From the NCBI GenBank assembly GCA_022360175.1, contig JAKSDI010000088.1, positions 26,046 through 90,045 of the forward strand: a stretch of DNA of 64,000 bases, read 5' to 3'. Source of the DNA: Chitinophagales bacterium. Its GTDB lineage: Bacteria; Bacteroidota; Bacteroidia; Chitinophagales; Saprospiraceae. Positions 8,062 through 16,538 of this stretch are shown piece by piece; the first letter of the stretch is position 1, and the number at the start of each line of letters is the position of its first letter. The notes beneath the pieces were generated by a model. It did no database searches and had not been told where the DNA came from. It worked only from the letters and a program-made list of their open reading frames with translations. Made by a program: the position numbers and the translations under genes.

Positions 8062-10524
8062 ATGCGTTCGTTTGCTTTATTCATTTTAACGGCCCTATAT
8101 ATTCCTCTTTTTTCACAAGCAGGGACAGCTACTCTACTACCTACGGTGATTAATTCTCCCTACACCGAATATCAACCTTTGATTTCTGCTGATGGACAAA
8201 GCTTTTATTTTACCCGTAAAGGGCATCCTCGCAATATTGGCAGGAATAATAGTATGGATGTATGGGTATCAATGAAAAATAATGAAGGCGAATGGACAAA
8301 AGCTATTAATGCAGGTGCTCCACTAAATAGTACTGAGGATGATGTGGCAATAGGGTTAAGTACGGATGGGCGCAAGCTATATGTTTTCCGAAAGGATATA
8401 AAAAAATTATTAAAGAGCTTGAAACTAGGACGCTCGTGGCAATCTCCTCAAGAAGAATCAGTTGCCTTGCTGGATGCCAACCCACGGGACTTTTCAATGC
8501 ATCTCAGCTTTGATGGCCGCATACTCATTATATCTATGCCAGAACCAGATGGAAAAGCAGGTAATAATTTATACATGAGCGAATACCTGGATGATGAGAA
8601 TAGGTGGACTACTCCCCAGGATTGTGGCCTTATGCTCAATTCTGATTATGATGAATTATATCCGTTTCTGGCTGCCGATAATAAAACTTTATATTTTGCT
8701 TCTAACCGCCCAAATGGATACGGCGGACTAGATATCTACTATAGTAAACGAAAAGATGAGACCTGGTGCAACTGGGCACCTCCTCGTCCTTTAGATGCCA
8801 CTGTAAATACTGAAGCAGATGAATTTTCATTGACAATGGCTGCAGAGGGAACACAGGCTTATTTTATTAGAAAAATTGATGATGCTTCTGATATTTATCA
8901 AGTTTCTCTGGATTTCGAATTCCGCCCATCACCCGTTATTCTCCTTAAAGGACAGATTAAAAATGGAGCTTCAGGAATGGCAGTTCCAGGTACGATAGAG
9001 ATTCGTTCACCTGAATTTCAAATGGCTATCCAGGCACTAGAAGCAGATGAAGAAGGAAATTATCAAACAATACTACCTTATGGTTCTCCCCTGTCATTAT
9101 CTGCCTGGGAGAATGGATACATGCCCGTTAGAGAGCCTTTACCTACAACGGAACAAGAGGTTGAACTAGTAGATAAAGAAGATCAATATTGGATGGCATC
9201 AGTCCAGGCAAATGCAGCTTACGCGGAAAGAGATGAAAAAATAAACAACTTGCAACGTCACCTTCGCAAACTGGATGATGAAGTTTTAGAATTACAGAAA
9301 GAACGAAAAGTATACCTGGAATCCTTAAAAAATAGAGAGGGTTATATAGTTGATAAATCTATACTTACTGATCCAGAACTAGATGCTTTACGCCATCGAT
9401 ATAGCCAGTATAAATATGCAGAAGCACTAGAGCAGGAAATTGATACGATACCCATACCTGAGGCTTATGATCAACAGGAAATGACTCAAAAAGATGTCGA
9501 AGACATGAAAACACGCTATATGCGTTTCTACGAATATGAATCTAATTTACAGCAAGCGGTACAGGATGATGCAGAAGAAAAAAACTATATATGGAATGAA
9601 TACGAAGACAATGTAGAGGCTATAGAAATAGAAGCGGTTGAAGAGTTAGAAGAAGGACTAAGCCCTGTTGTCAGACAACAACTTCGAAGAGAATTAGCCC
9701 CTGGAGTAGTAGAAGAAGTAAAAGCATCTCTGAATCCTATAGAACAGCAGTATTTCAATCTGGAAACAGAAACACTACAAAGACAAATCAATAAAGGGTT
9801 TTCGAATGATTCAAATAAAAGCTGGACCGCTAAAGGGCAAACCAATGAAGCTGCATGGGAAAAGGCATTGAAGCAAGATGTTAAGAATGAGCTCAGGCCG
9901 CAGGTCGAAATTCAGCTAAGGTCACAATTGGAAGAAGAGGTAAAAGGAGAATTGAAAAATAATATCACTTACTTAGCAAAAAAAGAAACGCAATCCCAAA
10001 TGCAGCAGGAATTGCAATTGACTTTGCAACAGCAAATGCTGCTAGAATCACAAAACCAAATCAGTAAAAAAAATGAATCGGATGCTGTCCAGCCACTGAT
10101 TCCTCTACCTGAAAGTATATCTAAAACTCCTATTGGTTATCAGGAAGTAGAAAAGAATTTATTGTTGGTTCCTGTTGAACCAGGTATGCAGATAGAACTA
10201 AAAACGGTGGGTTTTACTCCAAATACAGCACAATTACTGCCTACTGCCTATCCCGAATTGAGCCAATTACTCGTTTTCTTACAAGAGAATTCATCTTTGA
10301 TAGTTGAAATAGGAGCGCATACTAGTAGTCAGCTCTCTCATACTAATGCTCAGACCTTATCAGGAGATCGAGCACAGCAAATTCGGGCTTTCCTCCTGGC
10401 AAATGGCATCCCGGAAGAAAGGGTAGTGGCCAGAGGGTATGGAAAATCACTCCCATTGGTAAATGGTAATACTCCAAATGCCTCTCTGATTAATCAACGA
10501 ATAGAGATGAGAATATTGGAATAA
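8062..10524 (+). CDS. PD40 beta-propeller / OmpA-domain envelope protein (PorE-like architecture)
   Basis: 820 residues from the ATG that opens a signal peptide (MRSFALFILTALYIPLFSQA); a longer upstream frame overlapping the SWIM gene is not needed. Domain order: PD40 beta-propeller repeats, about 25-300 (for example ADNKTLYFASNRPNGYGGLD and EGTQAYFIRKIDDASDIY); a carboxypeptidase-regulatory-like domain, about 305-385; a long Glu/Gln-rich coiled-coil region, about 390-680; and a C-terminal OmpA-like domain, about 710-820, with NAQTLSGDRAQQIRAFLLANG and RGYGKSLPL. OmpA domains bind peptidoglycan. The T9SS component PorE has TPR, PD40, regulatory-like and OmpA domains. This protein shares the last three but lacks TPRs and a lipobox, and adds a coiled coil. 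A role tethering an outer-membrane machine to the wall is inferred. Confidence 0.88.
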   Translation: MRSFALFILTALYIPLFSQAGTATLLPTVINSPYTEYQPLISADGQSFYFTRKGHPRNIGRNNSMDVWVSMKNNEGEWTKAINAGAPLNSTEDDVAIGLSTDGRKLYVFRKDIKKLLKSLKLGRSWQSPQEESVALLDANPRDFSMHLSFDGRILIISMPEPDGKAGNNLYMSEYLDDENRWTTPQDCGLMLNSDYDELYPFLAADNKTLYFASNRPNGYGGLDIYYSKRKDETWCNWAPPRPLDATVNTEADEFSLTMAAEGTQAYFIRKIDDASDIYQVSLDFEFRPSPVILLKGQIKNGASGMAVPGTIEIRSPEFQMAIQALEADEEGNYQTILPYGSPLSLSAWENGYMPVREPLPTTEQEVELVDKEDQYWMASVQANAAYAERDEKINNLQRHLRKLDDEVLELQKERKVYLESLKNREGYIVDKSILTDPELDALRHRYSQYKYAEALEQEIDTIPIPEAYDQQEMTQKDVEDMKTRYMRFYEYESNLQQAVQDDAEEKNYIWNEYEDNVEAIEIEAVEELEEGLSPVVRQQLRRELAPGVVEEVKASLNPIEQQYFNLETETLQRQINKGFSNDSNKSWTAKGQTNEAAWEKALKQDVKNELRPQVEIQLRSQLEEEVKGELKNNITYLAKKETQSQMQQELQLTLQQQMLLESQNQISKKNESDAVQPLIPLPESISKTPIGYQEVEKNLLLVPVEPGMQIELKTVGFTPNTAQLLPTAYPELSQLLVFLQENSSLIVEIGAHTSSQLSHTNAQTLSGDRAQQIRAFLLANGIPEERVVARGYGKSLPLVNGNTPNASLINQRIEMRILE

Positions 10525-10551
10525 ATCGGGAGTTAGAGTTTTCGGCTTCCA

Positions 10552-11043
10552 TTAAATTCCTTTTCTCGCTACTTTATTATGGAGTTCGTTTACTTTCATT
10601 AAAGCAGCAGAACCATACCAGGGACGTAATTCCATTTCCAGCCTTCCTGCTTGTATGGCAGGGTCTGTGGCTGTTAATTTTTCTGCTTCTTCAATTGTCT
10701 TTACATCAAAAATATAAATCCCTCTTACGGTCCCATCATCCATAAAAGGGCCAGCTAATACCAGGCTGCCCCCTTCTGCCATACGAGTTATATTATCAAG
10801 GTGGGCTCTTTGTAGGCGGGCTGCTTCCAATGAATCCTGACTCCGGTTAGGGCCTGCTTTTAGAAAAGCCATTACGTATTGTCTCATCCCATAATCATCT
10901 GCTCCTACTTCTTGAGCAAGTGCATCATCAAACCCCATACTTTCTTCAGAAGTTGCTGTCGACTCTGTAGGTGTTTCTTCTGTAGATGTAGGTGCTTCAC
11001 AAGCGATGAGGGCCAGGAGTAGGGCTAAAAATGTGTATTTCAT
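10552..11043 (-). CDS. YCII-domain lipoprotein
   Basis: 163 residues. The signal sequence ends in a lipobox (ALLLALIAC, Cys15), so it is a predicted lipoprotein. A Ser/Thr/Glu-rich linker follows (about 16-45), and then a YCII-related domain (about 55-150) with MRQYVMAFLKAGPNRSQDSL, LVLAGPFMDDGTVRGIYIFD and DPAIQAGRLEMELRPWYG. YCII domains have a dimeric alpha-beta-barrel fold. The conserved His/Asp pair is represented by the aligned HLDNITRMAEGG and the Asp of TATDPA. Most YCII proteins are cytosolic and poorly understood, so an exported one is unusual. It is convergent with the upstream PD40/OmpA gene (27 bp between stops) and stands alone on its strand. Confidence 0.85.
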   Translation of the reverse strand: MKYTFLALLLALIACEAPTSTEETPTESTATSEESMGFDDALAQEVGADDYGMRQYVMAFLKAGPNRSQDSLEAARLQRAHLDNITRMAEGGSLVLAGPFMDDGTVRGIYIFDVKTIEEAEKLTATDPAIQAGRLEMELRPWYGSAALMKVNELHNKVARKGI

Positions 11044-11175
11044 AAAAAATATCTTTGCAATTTTTATTCTTGGAGAATGAAAAAACTAAGTAGAAACCTA
11101 ACATTATATTCCCTCGTATAAGAAAAAGATGTTTAAATTTAACAGAAGTTGACCTTAAATCCTAAAATCCGAGGT

Positions 11176-11583
11176 ATGACGCTAATTGATAATAAGATGA
11201 TACACTGCCTGTTCAACATTGCGCAGTATCTTAATAAATTTAATAGTGGTGAGACTATCCAGGCAGATGTCAAGGAGTCGTTACAAGAACCATTGGCAAC
11301 TTATCATCAGCAAAAAGATGATTATCAAAAAGTATTAGCAGATAACAGTGGTGATGAACCGGTTACGAAACCTGACCACTTGGCTCTTGCACAGAAAGCA
11401 TTAAAAGATATCAAAATCAATGCTATACTAGACCAACCTAAAGTAGTAGATTGTGTAAATGATTTAAACACTTTTTTGAAAGACCAACTAGCAGATGATA
11501 GTGATCCTGTTATAGCAGACGATGGTGAAAACGGAGGAGATATAGAAGACCCAACTGATTCAGATTCTGACGATAACACTTAA
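11176..11583 (+). CDS. Small acidic-tailed protein of unknown function
   Basis: 135 residues from the ATG; an upstream TTG in the same frame would add nine residues, but the ATG looks better. No family is recognised. The first 100 residues are helical and mixed in charge (CLFNIAQYLNKFNSGETIQ, LAQKALKDIKINAILDQPK). The last 30 are almost only Asp, Glu, Ser and Gly (DDSDPVIADDGENGGDIEDP). No signal peptide or membrane segment is seen. It ends 12 bp before the start of the 1169-residue exported protein, so both probably form one operon and may work together. The acidic tail may bind calcium or a basic partner; this is a guess. Confidence 0.65.
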   Translation: MTLIDNKMIHCLFNIAQYLNKFNSGETIQADVKESLQEPLATYHQQKDDYQKVLADNSGDEPVTKPDHLALAQKALKDIKINAILDQPKVVDCVNDLNTFLKDQLADDSDPVIADDGENGGDIEDPTDSDSDDNT

Positions 11584-11595
11584 GCCCAAGAAATT

Positions 11596-14500
11596 ATGAA
11601 GTTTTATCCTTTCTCCAGCAGGAAAAGGCCTGTTATTCTATCTTTGATAATAGGAGGCCTATTTTTATTAGTGCCAACTGCTGAGACAGTCGCCCAAATG
11701 AAAATCTATGAACTGGCAAAGGGATTAGAGGAAGCATTGGACGAGCAACCTCAGCCTATGGTAAGCCTTAGTAAATCGGGCTCTACACTCCCAATTTATC
11801 AGGCTCCTAGTGCGGCTACTTATGGTAAGGACTCTGTGTTGTATGGCCGGTTGATTCCTGGATATGCTCGCCCATTGCCTTTGATTCCACAAGGCTTATA
11901 CAAAGTACACGAAGCACCAGCTGATGATTTTACTACTAAAGAACTAGAGGTGTATTATGGTTCAGATACACTTACTGTCACTGCCAGCCTGTTAGACACT
12001 TTTCTTATAGACTATCAGCCCAACTATCTGAGAGTTTCTACTCAAAGCGATAGCCTTGTCAAGGATACTTTATTGCATAATCTTTCTTTTGTAAAAGCCT
12101 ATGCTTTATTGGGGACTTATATCCCTGGCCTGGCAGAGAATCCAGACAGGAGTAATTTTTTTGAATTGAGAGATGCCTTTTTACCTTTTGAAGAAAATCC
12201 ATTCATCGGGAGATTGCTAACCGATGATCGCTTCTCTTCTCTTCCATATCCTAGTGATCAAACAGAAGCCACTATTAAGGCTATTTTGGCATTGATGGAT
12301 TCGACAGTCCATCAGTATACCCGACAAATAGTCCCTGTCGATTCAGAATCTGCAGTAGCTGATGCTTTATCTATACAAGCAATTGAGGTTAGTTACCGAA
12401 GCCCTATTACTACCTCTACCTCGGCTTTAAAAGAGGTGACACAAAGAGTGAGTATCAATCAAAAAGCAGCACCCACAAGTTTTGATGCAGATGCTATTAT
12501 TACAGGTCTATCTGATTTTGTGGTAGAACGAGCAGAAGAGGAATTTAACATTGCTTTCATGGAGCGCTTCCGTGAAAAATTAATGAGTAAGCAATACAAA
12601 GAATTAAGAATATTATTCCCGGCAACTACTCGGTTTTTTACAGAACAATTGGATATTATTCAATACAAAACTTTACTACCTCTTGCCAAACAGGCTTTTA
12701 TACATGATATGGAGAATCTAGGTGTTAACTTTGCTAACATGCTAGAGCAGGATGATTTCAAAAAACTGGAAAATGAACCCAACATATATAACATAGCATT
12801 ATTTTATGAAATTGCCAGTCTAGCATATCAAGGAGTAAGCATAGATACTATTCTCCAGAATACTTATCAGCGATTGGATAAACGACAGTTAGACCTGTTC
12901 CGAAAAGGCAATTTACGGTTGGCAAAGAATCCTAATGCCCGCTCCACTATCAATCAGCTAGATGCTGGAGTAAGTAATTTGACCGGATCGCTAGATACGC
13001 TTAGTCGACGTATTGATAGTCTGTTGTTTAAACTGGAAACTGATTTTTTTGCACTGCAAAGTCTTGCAGATTCTGTTGGGCAAGGAACGAAAGTAGGGCA
13101 AATGTATCAACGATATTATGAGCGAAGTAGTCGTCAGGCAGATCGTTTTTACCAGTGGAGAGGTAGAGAAAAGGTTGATCAGCTAGAACGAATCAGTTAT
13201 AATTTGGAAGGAACTCGTGATTATAAACGCCTACTGGAAGATCAGCCTCAAATAGATAAGTATCCTCTTTATTTTAGTAATCCTCCTGATAGTGTACAAC
13301 TAGTAGCAGCGGGAATAGATCTAAGCCGTAAGCTCGCTGCGGAGCAAGATCGCAGAAAAAATATAGTAGATTTTCTAATCGATTTTTCTGATTTCTTGCA
13401 AGACACTGAAATTGCTGTTGCCAATCTGACTGCTACCTTAAGAGCAAGTACTCAATCGGCTTTAGAGTGGAATATCCAACAATTCGAAAAGAAAAAAAGC
13501 AATCTTAAAGATAGCCTGGATGCAGAAATAGATTTATGGAAAAAGAATGCACCAGGGAAATATAGAGAACAAATCGGTGCATTGGAATATCTTTCCAGTG
13601 CGCTGGAACCTGCCAATGATCCTTCATGGATAATTGAAGCGGATTCATCCAATGCACGACAGCAACTACATGATGCTCGTAAAAAGTATCATACAGCTCT
13701 AATCTATGTAAGTAACCAATTAGAAGCTTTGGATACATTGAGTAAAACAAAAAGTTCATTGCTTACTCAGGTGAAACTAGAAATACAGCGTCCTCTAATA
13801 GTAATTGATACTACTGATATTACCGATTCCTTGGCAACCCTGATAGATGAAGAGGTAGCAGTAGTAAATAGCGTACTTTTCAAACTGGATAACACTTATA
13901 ATGAGCAATTACTACGAGCGGAACGCAATGCTGCATTTTTCAAAAAGATAGTAGAACTAGCAGCTAATCTATTGTACTGTATAGAGGCACCAACTCAATA
14001 TGATAGCCTGGGTAATGTAATAGATACAACTCGGTGGCTAACCAGAGATCAGTTTAGGTCTATTCTAAAAACTCCTGAAAGTAGAGATCTTTATCTAGGC
14101 CTTATCTATAATCAATTAAACGATGTTGCCGGAACTACAAACTTATCCAGTGAAGGTGTCGCAACAATTACTACCAACTTTATAGACATCATCAATGAAG
14201 CAGTTATTTATAGAGATAGCCTGGAGCTGAACAAGAAGAATGAAAAATTAAAGTTTGTAGATTATTTCCCTTTTGTTCGACTTTCAATGGATTTACTCAA
14301 TACGCTCATTACTACTCCTTTAGTTGATGAAAAACCGCTGTTTCCGGGCTTGAAAGAAATACCTATTATTACGGATCAAGCACTTTCACTCTTTGAGAAT
14401 ATTTATAATGATCAATATAGTTATGCCATTTATAATGCGGTGGAATTGTACAAAACAATTACTGCTGATCTAGCAGGAGATACTACTCATGCAGGTGAAA

Positions 14501-15105
14501 TTCGAGATAATATTATACTATATGGTTCTTTTGTAGCTAATGTAGCCGCGGCAAAGAATGCCGAGGATATGAAAGGTGCATTAGTGGCAGCGGCATTACC
14601 TCCTGGAAGTTCCCGCATCAAGCGGCAAAATCGTACAAATGTTTCTGTAAATGCATATATGGGACTTGGTGCAGGTGGTGAACAAATCAATGATAATGTA
14701 GCAGGGCTTGCCAATGATTGGGGCTTTTTGGCGGCATTATCAGTACCTATCGGTTTGTCTTATAGCATTAGGCCTAAGATTGATAGCAAATTATCCTATA
14801 CCTTTTTTGTACCTATATTAGATCTTGGAGGAGTAACTAGCTTCAGAATAGACAACAATGAGAATACCAGTAGCCTACCAGAGTTGAGCTTCCAGAATGT
14901 GATTGCACCAGGGGGTTATTTATTGGCCAATATCAATAACTCTCCTTTTAGTTTTGGAGCAGGAGTGCAATATGGGCCTCAATTACGTACAGTCATGGAT
15001 AGTAATGGGGTTGAGCTAGAAGCTAGTGCATGGCGTACTATGTTCTTATTTGCGGTTGATGTACCTGTATTTAACCTCTTTACCCGAAAGGAAAGAAGGA
15101 AGTAA
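11596..15105 (+). CDS. Very large exported protein of unknown function, barrel-like C-terminus
   Basis: 1169 residues. The N-terminal signal peptide is long and has basic residues (FSSRKRPVILSLIIGGLF ... AETVAQ). The middle, about 250-950, is mostly alpha-helical with heptad-like stretches (NATRS-type breaks are absent; LDTLSRRIDSLLFKLETDFF and KKKSNLKDSLDAEIDLWKKN are typical), suggesting long helical bundles or coiled coils. The last 150 residues, from about 1018 (NVSVNAYMGLGAGGEQ), alternate polar and hydrophobic residues with turn-forming Gly/Asn and aromatic residues, as in an outer-membrane beta-barrel or a beta-sandwich. No family is recognised. It follows the acidic-tailed gene by 12 bp and is convergent with the RpiB-like gene. 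The length, signal peptide and possible barrel suggest an outer-membrane-anchored scaffold. Confidence 0.8.
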   Translation: MKFYPFSSRKRPVILSLIIGGLFLLVPTAETVAQMKIYELAKGLEEALDEQPQPMVSLSKSGSTLPIYQAPSAATYGKDSVLYGRLIPGYARPLPLIPQGLYKVHEAPADDFTTKELEVYYGSDTLTVTASLLDTFLIDYQPNYLRVSTQSDSLVKDTLLHNLSFVKAYALLGTYIPGLAENPDRSNFFELRDAFLPFEENPFIGRLLTDDRFSSLPYPSDQTEATIKAILALMDSTVHQYTRQIVPVDSESAVADALSIQAIEVSYRSPITTSTSALKEVTQRVSINQKAAPTSFDADAIITGLSDFVVERAEEEFNIAFMERFREKLMSKQYKELRILFPATTRFFTEQLDIIQYKTLLPLAKQAFIHDMENLGVNFANMLEQDDFKKLENEPNIYNIALFYEIASLAYQGVSIDTILQNTYQRLDKRQLDLFRKGNLRLAKNPNARSTINQLDAGVSNLTGSLDTLSRRIDSLLFKLETDFFALQSLADSVGQGTKVGQMYQRYYERSSRQADRFYQWRGREKVDQLERISYNLEGTRDYKRLLEDQPQIDKYPLYFSNPPDSVQLVAAGIDLSRKLAAEQDRRKNIVDFLIDFSDFLQDTEIAVANLTATLRASTQSALEWNIQQFEKKKSNLKDSLDAEIDLWKKNAPGKYREQIGALEYLSSALEPANDPSWIIEADSSNARQQLHDARKKYHTALIYVSNQLEALDTLSKTKSSLLTQVKLEIQRPLIVIDTTDITDSLATLIDEEVAVVNSVLFKLDNTYNEQLLRAERNAAFFKKIVELAANLLYCIEAPTQYDSLGNVIDTTRWLTRDQFRSILKTPESRDLYLGLIYNQLNDVAGTTNLSSEGVATITTNFIDIINEAVIYRDSLELNKKNEKLKFVDYFPFVRLSMDLLNTLITTPLVDEKPLFPGLKEIPIITDQALSLFENIYNDQYSYAIYNAVELYKTITADLAGDTTHAGEIRDNIILYGSFVANVAAAKNAEDMKGALVAAALPPGSSRIKRQNRTNVSVNAYMGLGAGGEQINDNVAGLANDWGFLAALSVPIGLSYSIRPKIDSKLSYTFFVPILDLGGVTSFRIDNNENTSSLPELSFQNVIAPGGYLLANINNSPFSFGAGVQYGPQLRTVMDSNGVELEASAWRTMFLFAVDVPVFNLFTRKERRK

Positions 15106-15112
15106 GTGCTAT

Positions 15113-15550
15113 TTATTGATCAAAATCCTTGAGATACTGAATACAAGCGTTATCCTCAGCATCTCGCTCACCAACAGGTTGTAGCCAGGCGTCTATTATT
15201 TCTTTGGCTACAGCCTCAGATACGAGGCGTAAGCTCATAGCAAGTACATTAGCATCGTTCCAGGTACGAGCACCACGAGCCGTTTCTGCATCTGTGCAGA
15301 GGGCGGCTCTGATGCCTTTTATTTTATTTGCGGCAATACTGATTCCTGTGCCAGTCCAGCAGAATAAAATGGCTTGGTCAGCATTACCTGTGGCTACGGC
15401 AGTAGCAGCCTCAATAGCTACTTTAGGCCAGGGGGCTGGTGGGCCTGTTATTGCACCATATTCATGTACCTCGTGCCCTAGTTTTTTTAAATAATCAACT
15501 ACTACATCTGTTGTATGACTGTGCATGTCGCTCCCAATAGCAATCTTCAT
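15113..15550 (-). CDS. RpiB/LacA/LacB-family isomerase, divergent subgroup
   Basis: 145 residues, normal family length. The family enzymes interconvert aldose and ketose phosphates in the cytosol. The catalytic-Cys block is AILFCWTGTGISIAANKIKG (Cys64), followed by IRAALCTDAETARGA and NDANVLAMSLR. Two RpiB residues differ: the usual Asp-His of GCDHxG reads SDMHSH, and the His of REHNDANVL is replaced by Trp in ARTWNDANVL. I associate the combination CWTGTG, ETARGAR and WNDANVL with a subgroup distinct from E. coli RpiB, so ribose-5-phosphate isomerase activity should not be assumed. The gene stops 8 bp from the end of the convergent 1169-residue protein gene. Confidence 0.85.
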   Translation of the reverse strand: MKIAIGSDMHSHTTDVVVDYLKKLGHEVHEYGAITGPPAPWPKVAIEAATAVATGNADQAILFCWTGTGISIAANKIKGIRAALCTDAETARGARTWNDANVLAMSLRLVSEAVAKEIIDAWLQPVGERDAEDNACIQYLKDFDQ

Positions 15551-15617
15551 TTTGATTATATCGTTTTTTACAATATAGTTTAAGCGAACAACTTATCGTC
15601 GGATTTTACCCACTTTT

Positions 15618-15797
15618 ATGATGTTATCAAACCTGTTGGAAATAATGAAAAAGATAATCGTTCTTTCACCAGTAGATATTATTGAACTAGAGAACCAATG
15701 CGATTTGATAGAATTAATCTTAGAGAAAGGAAAATACAGAATAAGAATGACTAATAGAAGGTCTGAAATAGAGATTTATGAAATAGAAGTCAAATAA
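15618..15797 (+). CDS. 59-codon small protein, unknown
   Basis: ATG to TAA, 59 residues; internal Met10 (ATG at 15645) would give a 50-residue protein beginning MKKIIVLSPVDIIELENQC. It is rich in Ile, Leu, Glu and Lys and amphipathic, with no signal peptide or membrane span and no recognised domain. The composition is protein-like and the stop is followed by AT-rich DNA. It lies in an otherwise empty stretch between the RpiB-like gene and the candidate small RNA. It may be real, but no homology supports it. Confidence 0.4.
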   Translation: MMLSNLLEIMKKIIVLSPVDIIELENQCDLIELILEKGKYRIRMTNRRSEIEIYEIEVK

Positions 15798-15920
15798 GAG
15801 GAGAGAAATAGTGAAGAAATCCATAAAAAATATATAAATATTGTAACCCTTTTTGATGTGCTTCGTAAACTTATAGCGATGAAACTACTGATGATGAGCT
15901 TAAATAAATTAAGCTATCTA

Positions 15921-15952
15921 TTTCGAAATGTGGCTAAAAGAATGTATCTTTG
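15921..15952 (+). promoter_or_regulatory. Promoter with perfect TAnnTTTG box
   Basis: TATCTTTG at 15945-15952 fits the Bacteroidota -7 consensus TAnnTTTG exactly. TTTC at 15921-15924, 20 bp upstream, fits a weak -33 element. Transcription would start near 15958, directly upstream of the hairpin-rich candidate RNA, and no protein start follows within 150 bp on this strand. Confidence 0.5.
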
Positions 15953-15957
15953 GTCCT

Positions 15958-16130
15958 GAATAAAGAAAAGCCGGTCAGCTGCAACTAACCGGCTTCCAAA
16001 AGCTTTGAGAGGCTATCTACATACCAATTTTTCGGATATCCTTTGATATCCATAATATCTGCATTCGTGGGATTAATTCCTTCGTTAGAAATGTGCAGGT
16101 GCTGAATTCAGTATCTGCACATTTTATTTT
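15958..16130 (+). ncRNA. Candidate small RNA of about 170 nt
   Basis: A consensus promoter lies directly upstream. The transcript would fold into an 8-bp stem AAGCCGGT/ACCGGCTT (15968-15995), a stem GGATATC/GATATCC with loop CTTT (16034-16051), and a terminator-like hairpin AAATGTGCAG/CTGCACATTT (16089-16124) followed by TTTATTTT. It does not match the landmarks of 6S, SRP, RNase P or tmRNA that I can check by eye. The opposite reading is also possible. On the minus strand the first hairpin is followed by TTTTCTTT, and two short coding-like frames exist: 16124-16237, ending EKKIRAK, and 15985-16107, containing DIKGYPKNWYVDSLSKLLEAG minus its last residue. A degraded minus-strand gene is therefore the main alternative. 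Confidence 0.42.
16089..16130 (+). terminator. Rho-independent terminator
   Basis: A 10-bp stem (AAATGTGCAG and CTGCACATTT) encloses GTGCTGAATTCAGTAT, which itself contains the palindrome CTGAATTCAG. The stem's right arm runs straight into TTTTATTTT. The orientation fits the end of the candidate small RNA. Confidence 0.6.
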
Positions 16131-16538
16131 GCCCGGATTTTCTTTTCGCTTTCGATTAAGTTTTTTGCCCGAGCTTTCAATTTGTTAGTAGTAAGTCGTT
16201 CTTCACTTTCTTTCTTCCTCAATACCTTTCCGATCACTTACAATACAAATGTCGCCCAATATTTGGCTCCGCGGAAGTACATTTTTCAATTTTACTGGAT
16301 TTGATAATCAATGTGCTGTATTTTTAATTGTCTGTTAATCAGCGTTTTATTGTGTTTGTGTGTTAGTTTGTCTCTTTGGGACTAGATTATAACTATTACT
16401 ATGTGAGGTCTTTTTTTTTAAAAAAGTGACAAAAAAAGAGTGAAAATCTATCAAAAGATTGATCAAAACAGATGATTTTGTAATTATGAGACTTCATTCT
16501 TCGTGCTATATTTACGGCAAATCGTCAAAATTTAGATT
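16131..16538. other. Non-coding stretch upstream of xth
   Basis: About 400 bp without a supported gene. A 37-codon Lys-rich minus-strand frame (GTG at 16237, stop at 16124) is the only coding-like signal. The last 150 bp are AT-rich, and TATATTTA at 16507-16514 sits 25 bp before the xth ATG and may be its -7 box. Confidence 0.4.

Noticed and set aside
15958..16130. 6S, SRP or tmRNA identity of the candidate RNA
   Set aside because: The ends do not pair as in 6S, there is no SRP GGAAG-type loop sequence, and no CCA-like end or tRNA-like domain as in tmRNA.
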